46,662 bases of DNA from Williamsia sp. CHRR-6. Its GTDB lineage: Bacteria; Actinomycetota; Actinomycetes; Mycobacteriales; Mycobacteriaceae. Location: NCBI RefSeq assembly GCF_018474015.1, contig NZ_JAHCSG010000010.1, positions 1 through 46,662 on the forward strand, in the 5' to 3' direction. The stretch's first letter is position 1; each line of letters begins with the position of its first letter. The translations under genes and the position numbers were made by a program. Under the pieces are notes generated by a model. That model was given only the letters and a program-made list of their open reading frames with translations. It was not told the DNA's origin and did no database searches. Below, in pieces: positions 1-8,644 of the stretch.

Positions 1-105
1 TATGCCAAGTCGTTGTCCGATGATCCACCCCGTGACCGGCCACGGACGTCGGCGGACGGGCCCGATTTGACCGGTGACCAGGTACCCATCACTGTGATCG
101 ATCAT
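1..105 (-). CDS. N-terminal fragment of a protein downstream of the ABC exporter (partial)
   Basis: An open frame starts at an ATG (103-105, minus strand) and runs off the left edge, giving 35 residues that begin MIDHSDGYLVTG. A purine-rich GGGGGAG lies about 7 nt upstream, so this start looks genuine. The start lies inside the 3' end of the larger ABC transporter gene (stop at 89-91), a 17-nt overlap that suggests translational coupling. The fragment has an arginine/proline cluster followed by Trp- and Ile-rich sequence, which would suit the lead-in to a first membrane helix of a second ABC exporter. It is too short to identify. Function is unknown; the second-transporter idea is only a guess from position. 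Confidence 0.5.
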   Translation of the reverse strand, partial: MIDHSDGYLVTGQIGPVRRRPWPVTGWIIGQRLGI

Positions 106-3100
106 GGCCGCTCCCCCGCACATCGTCGGGACGCAGTCGGGCGTCATCGATGGCCTGGTCGATGGCTCGATCCAGATGGTCGAGTCGGATGTTGTCGGCA
201 AACGTCCCCGACAGCACCCGCGGAACCTGGGCCACGTAAGCCACCCGTCCCGGCCGCAGGAAGGTCTGCGGATCAGCCACCGGCTCACCGTTCCACCGCA
301 CCGACCCGGTATGGTGCACCACCCCGCACAGCGCGGCGATCAAGCTCGACTTGCCCGAACCGACCTGCCCCAGCAGCAACACCAACTCGCCTGCCCGCAC
401 GGTCAGGTCGACATCGCTGACACCGACGGTGCCGTCGGGATGGATGGCCGACACCGAGTACAACCGCAACTCGCGCAACGTGTCTCGCGTCGCCGGCTTT
501 GGCGACGGTGACGTTCCCGACACCAGGTCGACCCCGGCGGGCAGCGTCATGAGGTCGCCGCCGCCGGCGAACCGGCTGGTGGCCGACTGCCACGACCGTG
601 TGCCCGGTGCGTTGATCACCACCTGCCCGGCAACCCGACCGAAGTAGCCGAAGCCGGTGATGGCCCCGGACACCAACAGGGCCGTGGACAGATCCCACCC
701 GCCACCGAGGAAGATGCCCCAGGCCGCGATGGTTCCCGCCTGCACCACCAGCTGCGGGACACCGGCCAGGACGGCCTGCACGCGGTGTTCGAGGATGGCC
801 GCGTCCACCCGGCCGGCGTCCACCCGCCCGAGGTGTGCCCGTACCGCGGGGGTCGCTGCTGCCAGCTTGACCGTGCGCGCACCCTCGAGCATCGACACCA
901 GCGACCGACCGAACGCGGCCCGGGTGGCCGCGGCGACGGTGGCCGAGCGTCCGGCGATGGGCCGCCCGATGGCCGAGGCAGCCGCAGCGATGGCAGGGAC
1001 CGCCATGAGGATCACCGCGACCAACGGGTTCCACGTCACCGCGAGTGCGATGACCAGGACGATGATGCCGTTGATCACGTCGATCCACTGATCGGCGTAC
1101 CGGGGGAACCGGTCGGCGTCGAGGGTGCGAGCCACCACCTCACCCGGCGGTGTGGCCGCGAGGCGGTGTTGCTCGGTCTGGGCCGCCAGCACCGAAGTGC
1201 GCACCCGCAACAGCACTTCCACCCACCAGCGCGGGAACCGACGCACCGCGATCGCCAACGAGATGGGACCGATCATGATGCAGATCACCAGCGCGACGGT
1301 GAGCGCCACCGGCGTGGTGCCGGCGTCGAGGTTTTCGACGATCTTGCCCCACAACAGGTTCGTGATGAGCCCCACCGCACCACCGAGCGAGCTCACCAGA
1401 AACAGTGCCGACGACAACAGACACCACTGCGGCATGAGCAGCAGCATCCGCACCACCCCACGGGTCAGTGAGATCCCCGGACCGATCTGCGGCACCGGTG
1501 GCGCGGTGCCCGTGCGTCGCCGGCCACCCAGGGCGGTCGAGCCGGAACCGGCGACCGCCACCTCGGTGGCCGTGGCAGCGTCGGGATGGTGCTCACCGAC
1601 GGCTGCATCGAGCAGTCGCCGGTAGGCGCCGGGACGACGCTCGAGTTCGGCGCGCGGACCCTGATCGACCACTCGACCCGAGTCCAGGATCGCCACCAGG
1701 TCTGCTCGTGCCACCGTCGAGAGCCGATGCGCCACGAGCACCCCGGTGCGGCCCCGCAGCAGACGGTCCGCGGCGTGGACCACGCGCGCCTCGGTCAGCG
1801 GATCCATCCGAGCGGTTGCCTCGTCGAGCACCACCACCGACACGTCTCGCACCAACAGGCGGGCGAACGCGACCAGCTGTTCTTCGCCTGCCGACAGCCG
1901 AGTGCCCCCGGGGCCCAGTTGGGTGTCGAGGCCGTCGGGTAATCCGTCCACCCAGTCCTGCAGGTCCAGTTCGGCCACGGCGGCCGCGATGTTCTCGCGG
2001 GGCACCTCGGCGAAGATGGCGATGTTCTCGGCCAGGGTGCCGGCCAAGATCTCGGTGCGTTGGGTGACCACACCCACTGCCGAGCGCAACGCGTTGATGT
2101 CGAGCTCACACACGTCGACGCCACCGAGGAACACCGATCCCGGCTCGGGTTCCACCGCCCGGGAGATCAGCGAGGCCAATGTCGACTTACCCGAGCCGGT
2201 GCGTCCTACCAACGCGCACGTCTGCCCGGCTGGGATCTCCAAATCGATGTCGGCGAGGGCGAATACACCTTCCTGGTAGGCGAAGTGCAGTCCACGGAAC
2301 TCCAGGGTGAGCGGTCCGCTGCCGACCGCCAGGCCGCCCTGTGGCTCCGACTGGGCCGCCAACAGCCCCCGCAGCCGGAGCACTGCTCCCATCCCGGCCT
2401 GCAGATCGGGCAGGAACCGCGTCAGCTGCGCCACCTGGCCGGCAAACGTGGTGGTCACCAAGAACAGCGTGACCACCGCGGCAGTGCTCAGCGAACCCGC
2501 GGCGACGAACACCACGCCACCGACAGCGACGAGGATCAGCAGCCCGTGCAGCAGCAGACCGGTGCGAAGCACCATCTGGCTCTGCACGGTCACCACCAGG
2601 TCGAACAGCTGATGGATGCGTCCGGCGAGTTCGCTGTTGCGGCGCAGCAGGTAGGCGCGCCCGAGGCTGGCGCGCAGGTCGTCGCGAGCCGCTATCCCCT
2701 CCTCAAGCGCAGCGGCGTGATCGGTCCAGGCGATCTCTTCGTCCACCTTGCGCCGAGACAACTCGGGCAGCAACGAGCGCACCGAGACGAAGACCAGTGC
2801 GGCCACCACCGGGAACAGAATCCATGCCGGCCACCAGGTCAGACCGGCCACCACCCACATCGGCAGGGTGGCGAACGCGGTACGCATCGACTCCCACAGT
2901 TGTTGGCGGACAAGCAGTCCCACTTCGCGGCCGTCGTCGTCCACCCGGTCGAGCACCTCGCCCACCGCCTGCTCCCCCAGCGCCTGCAACGGCTGATCGA
3001 GTGCGGCGGTCAACAGGTCCGACCGCAACCGGCCCTCGGCTCGGTCGGCGATCACCGACCAGACGGTCCGGCCGATGGTGTCGAGTGCAACAGAGCCGAG

Positions 3101-3334
3101 CAAACAGACAGCCAACGCGAGAACCGCTGCCCCACTGGGACCGGTGGCGATGTGCCCGACGATCACGGTGGCGACGGCCGCCAGGATCGCGGCCACGAAC
3201 GCCGTGATGATGGCGAGGGTGGCCTGCGGGCCGGCGAGTCGCGCCAGGGTCACGGTGCGGTCGTAGCTCGCCGGTGCGCGCAGGGTGGGTGCGTGGGCGT
3301 TGGTCAGATCGGGGTTCAGCGCAGTCGACGTCAT
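89..3334 (-). CDS. Fused ABC exporter (TMD-NBD-TMD-NBD) with truncated second ATPase domain
   Basis: This 1081-residue protein has two ABC-exporter halves in one chain. TMD1 is about residues 35-310. NBD1 is complete: Walker A GRTGSGKST near 377, signature LSAGE near 480, Walker B VVVLDEA near 500 and the H-loop His near 536. TMD2 is about 630-920. NBD2 starts normally, with Walker A GQVGSGKSS near 989 and a Q-loop around YVAQVPRVLSGTFADNI, but the protein stops about 93 residues after the start of that Walker A. NBD2 therefore has no signature motif, Walker B, D-loop or H-loop. Heterodimeric and fused exporters often have one degenerate site, but losing half an NBD is not usual, so the protein may be non-functional or the gene may be the product of a deletion. 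The start at 3334 is ATG. The stop overlaps the next gene on the same strand. The substrate cannot be told from sequence. Confidence 0.8.
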   Translation of the reverse strand: MTSTALNPDLTNAHAPTLRAPASYDRTVTLARLAGPQATLAIITAFVAAILAAVATVIVGHIATGPSGAAVLALAVCLLGSVALDTIGRTVWSVIADRAEGRLRSDLLTAALDQPLQALGEQAVGEVLDRVDDDGREVGLLVRQQLWESMRTAFATLPMWVVAGLTWWPAWILFPVVAALVFVSVRSLLPELSRRKVDEEIAWTDHAAALEEGIAARDDLRASLGRAYLLRRNSELAGRIHQLFDLVVTVQSQMVLRTGLLLHGLLILVAVGGVVFVAAGSLSTAAVVTLFLVTTTFAGQVAQLTRFLPDLQAGMGAVLRLRGLLAAQSEPQGGLAVGSGPLTLEFRGLHFAYQEGVFALADIDLEIPAGQTCALVGRTGSGKSTLASLISRAVEPEPGSVFLGGVDVCELDINALRSAVGVVTQRTEILAGTLAENIAIFAEVPRENIAAAVAELDLQDWVDGLPDGLDTQLGPGGTRLSAGEEQLVAFARLLVRDVSVVVLDEATARMDPLTEARVVHAADRLLRGRTGVLVAHRLSTVARADLVAILDSGRVVDQGPRAELERRPGAYRRLLDAAVGEHHPDAATATEVAVAGSGSTALGGRRRTGTAPPVPQIGPGISLTRGVVRMLLLMPQWCLLSSALFLVSSLGGAVGLITNLLWGKIVENLDAGTTPVALTVALVICIMIGPISLAIAVRRFPRWWVEVLLRVRTSVLAAQTEQHRLAATPPGEVVARTLDADRFPRYADQWIDVINGIIVLVIALAVTWNPLVAVILMAVPAIAAAASAIGRPIAGRSATVAAATRAAFGRSLVSMLEGARTVKLAAATPAVRAHLGRVDAGRVDAAILEHRVQAVLAGVPQLVVQAGTIAAWGIFLGGGWDLSTALLVSGAITGFGYFGRVAGQVVINAPGTRSWQSATSRFAGGGDLMTLPAGVDLVSGTSPSPKPATRDTLRELRLYSVSAIHPDGTVGVSDVDLTVRAGELVLLLGQVGSGKSSLIAALCGVVHHTGSVRWNGEPVADPQTFLRPGRVAYVAQVPRVLSGTFADNIRLDHLDRAIDQAIDDARLRPDDVRGSGHDRSQ

Positions 3335-3410
3335 CGTTTTGCAACGCTACGCAATGGACGGACCCACCGTCACCTTCATTTTCGGCGGGCAGCAACGCCC
3401 GACCGCCACG

Positions 3411-4583
3411 TCAGGCGGTACCGAGTTCCAGGTCGACGATCACCGGCGCATGGTCACTGGCGGGCGCCTCGCCGTGCGGTGGCGTGATCTTGTGTGGGTC
3501 CCGGGCGCGGAAATGCCCAGAGGCGTACACCCGATCACTGTTGGCCGGTGCGCCGCGGGTGGCCTCGGCGAGCGTGATGTCGGCGAAAAGCTGATGCTCG
3601 CGGTCGAATTCGGCCGATCCGTCGCGCACGTTGAAGTCGGCTCCCAGGATGGTCGGTCCCGCCCATGTCGGGATGGTCGCGACCACCGGCACCAGCTGGT
3701 GAGTTTGTTCGTCCACACCCGACCGCGGCGAGCTGAAGTGTCCGGAGATGACCCGGATGTGGTTGCCCTTGGGCGTGCGGACCATCACATCGGTCGCGCC
3801 GCGCGGCTGATACTCCGGGGTGCCACCGAACGGAGTCCACGTAGTGTTCCACCGTGGCCCCACCACCCCGGCCCACGTGTCGGCGATCGAGCGGAACCGC
3901 CGGCCGGTGTGGTCGCCGAACGCGTCTCCGATCCGCAGCCCCCGAGCGTCGGTGATGGCGATGTCACCGAAAGTCATCACGCCGGTACCCTCGCGGCGAC
4001 CGTAGATCTTCTCGGTGATCGGCGTCATCACTGCTCCGGTCGGCCGCAGTCGGCGAGCGAGCTGAGCGAGGGTGTCGGTGAAGGTCGACCGCAGCGCGAA
4101 GTGGTCGAGTTCCTGCAGCAGCACGATGTCGGGTCGCGCCGACCCGATGACCTCGGCGAGGTGATCGAGCGTCTTCGGTGTCGCGACAAAGGCTTTGGGT
4201 CCACCCATGCCGCCGTGCACGTTGTACTCCATCACCCGCAACGTCTCGCCTGCCACCGCGCCGTCGATGTCGGTCGGACGCAGATGGGCACCACGTACGT
4301 CACCGGTGGGCGTGTACGCGATCGCCGAGACCAGCCCCGCGACCGCGGCAGGTCTGGTGCCCACACCGATCACCCTGCCGATCGCCGCGCCTGCGGCGGC
4401 ACCGATCACCCCGGGGACGAGGCGATCTCGGATCACGGCACCGGTGGCGTCGACGAATCCGGGCGCGTGGATGCGTGCGTGCAATCTCGGCAACGCCAGC
4501 CCGGGACCGACGGCGGCACCGGCGACCGAATGGAACGCGCGATCGACGGTCAACGACGATGCGGTGTTCTCCTCGGCCGACAT
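3411..4583 (-). CDS. Endonuclease/exonuclease/phosphatase (EEP) family protein
   Basis: The predicted 390-residue protein carries the metal-dependent EEP fold signatures in order: YNVHGG, LLQELDHF, SGHFSSPR, ILGADFN and the terminal SDHAPVIVDLEL. These supply the usual Asn, Glu, His, Asp/Asn and catalytic His of the family. Members hydrolyse phosphodiester or phosphomonoester bonds in nucleic acids, lipids or inositol phosphates; which one applies here is not visible. An N-terminal stretch of about 110 residues precedes the EEP domain and contains a Gly/Ala-rich hydrophobic segment (VIGAAAGAAIGRVIGV) that could be a membrane or packing helix. The ATG at 4583 is chosen because it overlaps the upstream gene's stop by one base (TGATG), which indicates coupling; an in-frame start 12 codons earlier is less likely. 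Confidence 0.8.
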   Translation of the reverse strand: MSAEENTASSLTVDRAFHSVAGAAVGPGLALPRLHARIHAPGFVDATGAVIRDRLVPGVIGAAAGAAIGRVIGVGTRPAAVAGLVSAIAYTPTGDVRGAHLRPTDIDGAVAGETLRVMEYNVHGGMGGPKAFVATPKTLDHLAEVIGSARPDIVLLQELDHFALRSTFTDTLAQLARRLRPTGAVMTPITEKIYGRREGTGVMTFGDIAITDARGLRIGDAFGDHTGRRFRSIADTWAGVVGPRWNTTWTPFGGTPEYQPRGATDVMVRTPKGNHIRVISGHFSSPRSGVDEQTHQLVPVVATIPTWAGPTILGADFNVRDGSAEFDREHQLFADITLAEATRGAPANSDRVYASGHFRARDPHKITPPHGEAPASDHAPVIVDLELGTA

Positions 4584-4888
4584 CAGATCTCGAACTGCAC
4601 TCGGCTGATGGATCGGCACACCTCGACGATGCGCGCGCGATGATCGTTGTGCTCGGGGTCGGTGTCGTAGCCGCGGTAGGCCTCGGCGTCGGCCCAGTCG
4701 TTGGTGATCGCGAAATCCCAGCCGCCGTCACGTAGTCGGAGATCACGGCCGACATGGTTGCCCAGTTGCCCTGGCAGCTCCAGCGCGGCGATGCCGGCCA
4801 GTCCGGCATCGAGCTCGGCTTCGTCGCGGGCGCGCTGCGCGTCGTCGGCGGGCTCGCGCAGTCGCCCGGTCACCACGTTGCGGATCAT
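4583..4888 (-). CDS. Dabb (stress-responsive alpha-beta barrel) domain protein
   Basis: This 101-residue protein matches the small Dabb ferredoxin-like fold: an N-terminal strand (MIRNVVTGRL), a central helix, the family-typical strand GGWDFAITNDWAD, then AYRGYDTDPEHN and a final strand SRVQFEI. Dabb proteins form dimeric barrels; some are enzymes and many are of unknown role. The ATG at 4888 is preferred over one 12 codons upstream because the domain begins directly with it. Its stop overlaps the EEP gene start by one base, so the two are probably co-translated and functionally linked. No ligand residues can be assigned with confidence. Confidence 0.75.
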   Translation of the reverse strand: MIRNVVTGRLREPADDAQRARDEAELDAGLAGIAALELPGQLGNHVGRDLRLRDGGWDFAITNDWADAEAYRGYDTDPEHNDHRARIVEVCRSISRVQFEI

Positions 4889-4971
4889 GACCCGATTATG
4901 CCCAGCCGACGCCGCGGCAGGCACCCACCGGCATCGCCGGACACCTGTCGCGATCGGATGCGCTCGGGCTC

Positions 4972-5979
4972 TCAGGGTCGGATGACGGTGACGCCGCCGG
5001 CACCGGCACCGGGACGGCCCAGGTCGGCTAGGCGGGCGGGAACCTCTGCGAGAGTGATGATCTCGCGCACCAGTGACGCAGGGGCCAGACGACCGTCGGC
5101 GATCTCGGCGAGCATCGCCGGGTAGGTGTGTGCCGCCATCCCGTGGCTGCCGAGAACTTGTAACTCACGGGCCACCACCTCGGCCATCGGCACCTGCGGG
5201 TTGCTGTCGGCGCCGAGCAGCCCCACCTGGATGTGTCGGCCGCGTGGACGTAGGCACCGTAGCGAGGCTCGCATGGTCTGCGCCGCGCCGAAGGCATCGA
5301 TGGAGACGTCCATGTCGGCCACCTCCTCGGCGGTCGAACAGACGGTGTGCGCACCGACGGTGAGCGCCATCTCACGACTGGCCGCAGACGGGTCGACACC
5401 GATCACCACGGCACCCCGCGCCACGGCGATCATCACCGCAGACAGCCCCACGCCGCCACAGCCGTGGACGGCGACACGGTCACCTGCCGACACCGCCGCC
5501 ACCTGCACCACCGCGCGGTAGGCGGTTGCGAACCGACATCCCAGGGCTGCTGCGGTGTCGAAGTCGACGGCATCGGGCAACTCCACGAGGTTGACGTCGG
5601 CGTGATCGAGGGCCACCCGCTCGGCGAACGAGCCGGCGTGGGTGAAGCCGGGTTGAGTCTGGCGCAGACACACCTGCTGATCGCCGCGTCGACAGGGCTC
5701 ACACTCGCCACAGGCGCACACGAAGGGCACGGTGACACGTTGTCCGACCCGCCACCGACGCACCTGCGCGCCCACCTCGACGACGCGCCCGGCCAGCTCA
5801 TGACCGGGAACGTTCGGCAACGGGATGTCGGGGTCGTGGCCCATCCACCCGTGCCAGTCACTGCGGCACAGACCGGTCGCGGCCACGTCCACCACCACTC
5901 CGTGCGGCGCGCACACCGGTGGGTCGACATCGCGCACCGACAGCGGGCCACCGAAGTCGTCGTAGACCACCGCCCGCAT
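4972..5979 (-). CDS. Zinc-dependent alcohol dehydrogenase (MDR superfamily)
   Basis: The 335-residue protein is a medium-chain zinc dehydrogenase. The catalytic-zinc motif is seen as LCRSDWHGWMGH followed by PNVPGHELAGRVVEVG. The structural-zinc lobe is intact with four cysteines in CACGECEPCRRGDQQVC. The nucleotide fold carries VAVHGCGGVGLSAVMIA. Such enzymes oxidise alcohols or reduce aldehydes with NAD(P). The start at 5979 (MRAVVYDDFGG) is chosen because the family begins with this strand; an open frame continues 59 codons upstream but looks non-coding. The gene is divergent from the DUF503 gene, with a 129-bp gap. Substrate specificity is not visible. Confidence 0.88.
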   Translation of the reverse strand: MRAVVYDDFGGPLSVRDVDPPVCAPHGVVVDVAATGLCRSDWHGWMGHDPDIPLPNVPGHELAGRVVEVGAQVRRWRVGQRVTVPFVCACGECEPCRRGDQQVCLRQTQPGFTHAGSFAERVALDHADVNLVELPDAVDFDTAAALGCRFATAYRAVVQVAAVSAGDRVAVHGCGGVGLSAVMIAVARGAVVIGVDPSAASREMALTVGAHTVCSTAEEVADMDVSIDAFGAAQTMRASLRCLRPRGRHIQVGLLGADSNPQVPMAEVVARELQVLGSHGMAAHTYPAMLAEIADGRLAPASLVREIITLAEVPARLADLGRPGAGAGGVTVIRP

Positions 5980-6108
5980 CACCCTGCGTCTCTCGTGTGC
6001 ATGCGTCCATTCTGCGCGGACGCGATCACTCTGCGGACGCGACCACTCCGGTGGCGCGGGCGGTGGGTGTCGACAGCTGGTCTGCACAGCTGACCTAGGG
6101 TGGTGGCG

Positions 6109-6405
6109 ATGTGGATCGGATGGATCGAGTTCGACTTCCTGCTCGGCGACGTGCACTCACTCAAGGAGAAGCGGTCGGTGGTGCGGCCGATCGTCGCTGA
6201 GCTCACCCGCAAGTATGCGGTCAGTGCCGCCGAGGTCGATCACACCGACCTGTATCGGCGGGCCGGGATCGGGGCGTCGCTCGTCGCCGCCGATCAGGGG
6301 CACATCACCGAAATCCTGGACAAGCTGGAACGTTTCGCAGCAGCTCGCCCCGAGGTGCACCTGGTGTCGGTGCGGCGCAGGGTGATTCGCGCCGACGAGA
6401 TCTGA
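6109..6405 (+). CDS. DUF503 domain protein
   Basis: This 98-residue protein matches the DUF503 family: MWIGWIEFDFLLGDVHSLKEKRSVVRPIV at the start, a central DHTDLYRRAGIGASLVAAD and a helix rich in basic and acidic residues. The hallmark is the HSLKEKRSVVRPI segment, and the length is normal for the family. The function is unknown. From memory, DUF503 genes often sit beside infB/rbfA in actinobacteria, whereas here the gene stands alone, divergent from an alcohol dehydrogenase and convergent with an OsmC gene. ATG at 6109 is preferred over GTG at 6100 because an AGGG sits about 8 nt before it. Confidence 0.8.
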   Translation: MWIGWIEFDFLLGDVHSLKEKRSVVRPIVAELTRKYAVSAAEVDHTDLYRRAGIGASLVAADQGHITEILDKLERFAAARPEVHLVSVRRRVIRADEI

Positions 6406-6418
6406 CGGCGCCGCCGTC
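6404..6418. terminator. Short GC inverted repeat between convergent genes
   Basis: The sequence GACGG-CGCCG-CCGTC forms a short GC-only hairpin exactly between the converging stops of the DUF503 and OsmC genes. It could act as a bidirectional terminator, but it is short and lacks a T-run, so support is weak. Confidence 0.25.
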
Positions 6419-6421
6419 GGG

Positions 6422-6895
6422 TCAGCTCAGCGGCGCGTTGGTCCAGACGTTGTCGAACTCGAGCCCGCTGCGGACGAAGAGCTGGGTGACCGGGCAGCGA
6501 CGCTCGACCTCGGAGACGAAGGTGGCGAACGCTTCGTCGTCGGCATCGGTCTGCACGGTGGCACGCACCGCGACCTTCTCGAAGTTGGCGTTGCCGTCTT
6601 CGCCCTTGACCAGGACCAGCGTGTCGAGGTCCCCCTGCACGCTGAAGGTGAACTCGCCCAGCGTGATCCCGAGGTCTTTGGCCACCAGCGACGCGGTCAC
6701 CTGGTTGCACGAGGTCAGTGCGCCCAGGGCATAGAACAACGGGCTGGGGGCCTCGTCCTTACCGCCGAAGGCCGGGTAGGCGTCGGTCTGGAACACGTGC
6801 TTCTTGTCGCCTTGAGTGGTCAACTCTTGTGCCACCCCGGTTCCGGATGCCTCGATGACGAAGGGGACGACGCTGGCACGGATGGTCGATGTCAT
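6422..6895 (-). CDS. OsmC/Ohr family peroxide-resistance protein
   Basis: This 157-residue protein has the OsmC/Ohr fold with its two redox cysteines: one in ALTSCNQVTASLVAKDLG and one in VERRCPVTQLF. In the family these reduce organic hydroperoxides through an intramolecular disulfide. The start at 6895 (MTSTIRASVV) has a clear GAGGAG ribosome binding site 6 nt upstream. A TATACA at 6919-6924 on the minus strand could be a -10 box, but no convincing -35 is seen. The gene converges with the DUF503 gene. Whether it belongs to the Ohr, OsmC or YhfA-like branch cannot be decided by eye. Confidence 0.87.
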   Translation of the reverse strand: MTSTIRASVVPFVIEASGTGVAQELTTQGDKKHVFQTDAYPAFGGKDEAPSPLFYALGALTSCNQVTASLVAKDLGITLGEFTFSVQGDLDTLVLVKGEDGNANFEKVAVRATVQTDADDEAFATFVSEVERRCPVTQLFVRSGLEFDNVWTNAPLS

Positions 6896-7031
6896 GGGTG
6901 ACTCCTCACAGGGGGCGGTGTATAGCTGCATTCAGTGTTCGGAGCCCGACGGTCCACCGGTGCGTTTGCACCCGCCCTGATCGCAACCCCGGCTTCGGGA
7001 ATAAAGCCCGGGCGCAGTCATCCACCGCGCG

Positions 7032-8579
7032 TCAGGGGAAACTCAGCACCTCATCACCCCACGCCATCCGGATGTCGCCGTCGAGATCCTCGTGTAGTCG
7101 GTCGCGGTCGTCGATGACCAAGGTGTGCCGCCGGGTGGTCTCATACGGCGGCCATTGCGGTGCACCCGACCCCGCGTCAGGGGTACCTGCGGTGGCGAAT
7201 CCCAGCCAGCGCCGCTGCATGCGAGCCGACACCGCCTCCCCGGTGGACCGACCACCGAGCATGAACGTGGGATCGAGTTTGTTGCCCTTGAGGTTGCCCC
7301 ACAGGTACGAGAGTTCGGTGGCGTGGGTGGCCCCGATCCGCACCATCCGGAAAAACGGTGTAGCCCAGTCGAACCGGTACAGGTAGACCGGTGCGATGCG
7401 GCTGTGACCCTCGGCCAGCCACACCGTGGGCATCCGGAAACCGATGTCCCGTGCCACCGCCAGCCCGCGCGCCTTGTCGCCCACACCGTCGTAGGCGGCA
7501 TAGATCTCGTCCTCCGGCGGCACCGACAGCTCGGGACGTTCCACGGCGATCCGGTCGAACATGGAACGGATGGCGTCGCCGGTGATGGGGATCAAGGGCG
7601 AACGCATCAGCTTGAACAGGTTCGCCTCGTCCTTGTTGGTGCCGATCAGCAGCGGGATGGGATGGGCCTGTCCGCGCCGGAACGTCTCCACCGGATAGTC
7701 CGGGACCAGCTCACCGTCGACCGCCGGCGCGAAGGCCAACGTCCCCGGCGCAGTGGTCGGGATGTGATCGAACAGTGCGAAGGTTGCGCGCGTGATCTCA
7801 TCGGTGGGCAGCTCTCGCAGCCGGTGGACCTCCTCGAGAGCAACTCCGGTCTCGTCGAGGAACAGCTCAGCCACCCGACGACCACGGACCGAGTCGTACA
7901 CCGATGTCGCGGGTGAACTCTGCGCGATCGCCCGATGGAACAGGCCCTGCGCCGAGGGCACCGTCATCAGCGTGGTCACGATTCCGCCGCCGGCCGATTC
8001 GCCGAAGAGGGTGACCGCTTCGGGATCGCCGCCGAACGCGGCGATGTTGTCGCGCACCCACTCCAGGGCCGCCACCACGTCCCGCAACGCGAGATTGCTG
8101 TCGAAGACATGCTCGTCGTCGGAGAAGGACGACAGGTCGAGGAACCCGAACGCGCCCAGCCGGTAGTTCACGGTGACCAGCACCACCTCGCCGCTCTCGA
8201 CCAACGACCGACCGTCGTAGAGCGGTTGACTCGACGCCCCGAGCACATAGGCGCCGCCATGCACCCAGACCATCACCGGGCGCGTCTGTCCCGGCGGGAT
8301 GGACGACGAGGCCCACACGTTGAGGCTCAGGCAGTCCTCACTCTTGGCCACCGAGTCCCCCAGCGGCATCACCGGAAGATCCGGTTGCGGCGCCGCCGGA
8401 CCGAACGTGCGCACGTCGCGGACCCCTGACCACGGCGTCGGAGCCACCGGGGCCCGCCAACGCAGCGAACCCACCGGCGGGGCTGCGTACGGGATGCCCA
8501 ACCACATGCGGGTGCCTTTGTCGTCGATCCCTCGAACCGCACCGGAGGCGGTGGTGACCGTCATAGCGTCGTCCGTCAT
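7032..8579 (-). CDS. Type-B carboxylesterase
   Basis: The 515-residue protein has the alpha/beta-hydrolase signature of type-B carboxylesterases. The oxyanion-hole segment is VHGGAYVLGASSQPLYDG, the nucleophile elbow is LFGESAGGGIV (catalytic Ser), the acid is in LLIGTNKDEANLF, and the His is in IGATHATELSYLWGN. The N-terminal part also carries the family's GIPYAAPPVGSLRW. It would hydrolyse carboxylic esters; no signal peptide is seen, so the enzyme is probably cytosolic. The start at 8579 (MTDDAMTV) is a choice among several nearby ATGs and its ribosome site is weak. It is divergent from the Eis-like gene with only 65 bp between them. Confidence 0.88.
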   Translation of the reverse strand: MTDDAMTVTTASGAVRGIDDKGTRMWLGIPYAAPPVGSLRWRAPVAPTPWSGVRDVRTFGPAAPQPDLPVMPLGDSVAKSEDCLSLNVWASSSIPPGQTRPVMVWVHGGAYVLGASSQPLYDGRSLVESGEVVLVTVNYRLGAFGFLDLSSFSDDEHVFDSNLALRDVVAALEWVRDNIAAFGGDPEAVTLFGESAGGGIVTTLMTVPSAQGLFHRAIAQSSPATSVYDSVRGRRVAELFLDETGVALEEVHRLRELPTDEITRATFALFDHIPTTAPGTLAFAPAVDGELVPDYPVETFRRGQAHPIPLLIGTNKDEANLFKLMRSPLIPITGDAIRSMFDRIAVERPELSVPPEDEIYAAYDGVGDKARGLAVARDIGFRMPTVWLAEGHSRIAPVYLYRFDWATPFFRMVRIGATHATELSYLWGNLKGNKLDPTFMLGGRSTGEAVSARMQRRWLGFATAGTPDAGSGAPQWPPYETTRRHTLVIDDRDRLHEDLDGDIRMAWGDEVLSFP

Positions 8580-8644
8580 CGCTCCAGTCTGCCGTCCCCG
8601 AAATTCGTTGGCGCCCGCAGTGACCGCGCCCATAGGTTTCTGCG

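Noticed and set aside
2060-3487. Plus-strand 475-residue open frame over the ABC exporter
   Set aside because: Antisense shadow of a clear ABC transporter; composition is low-complexity Gln/Arg/His/Gly and no motif is seen.
3285-4643. Plus-strand 452-residue open frame over the EEP gene
   Set aside because: Antisense to a gene with intact catalytic motifs; composition is that of a GC-rich shadow frame.
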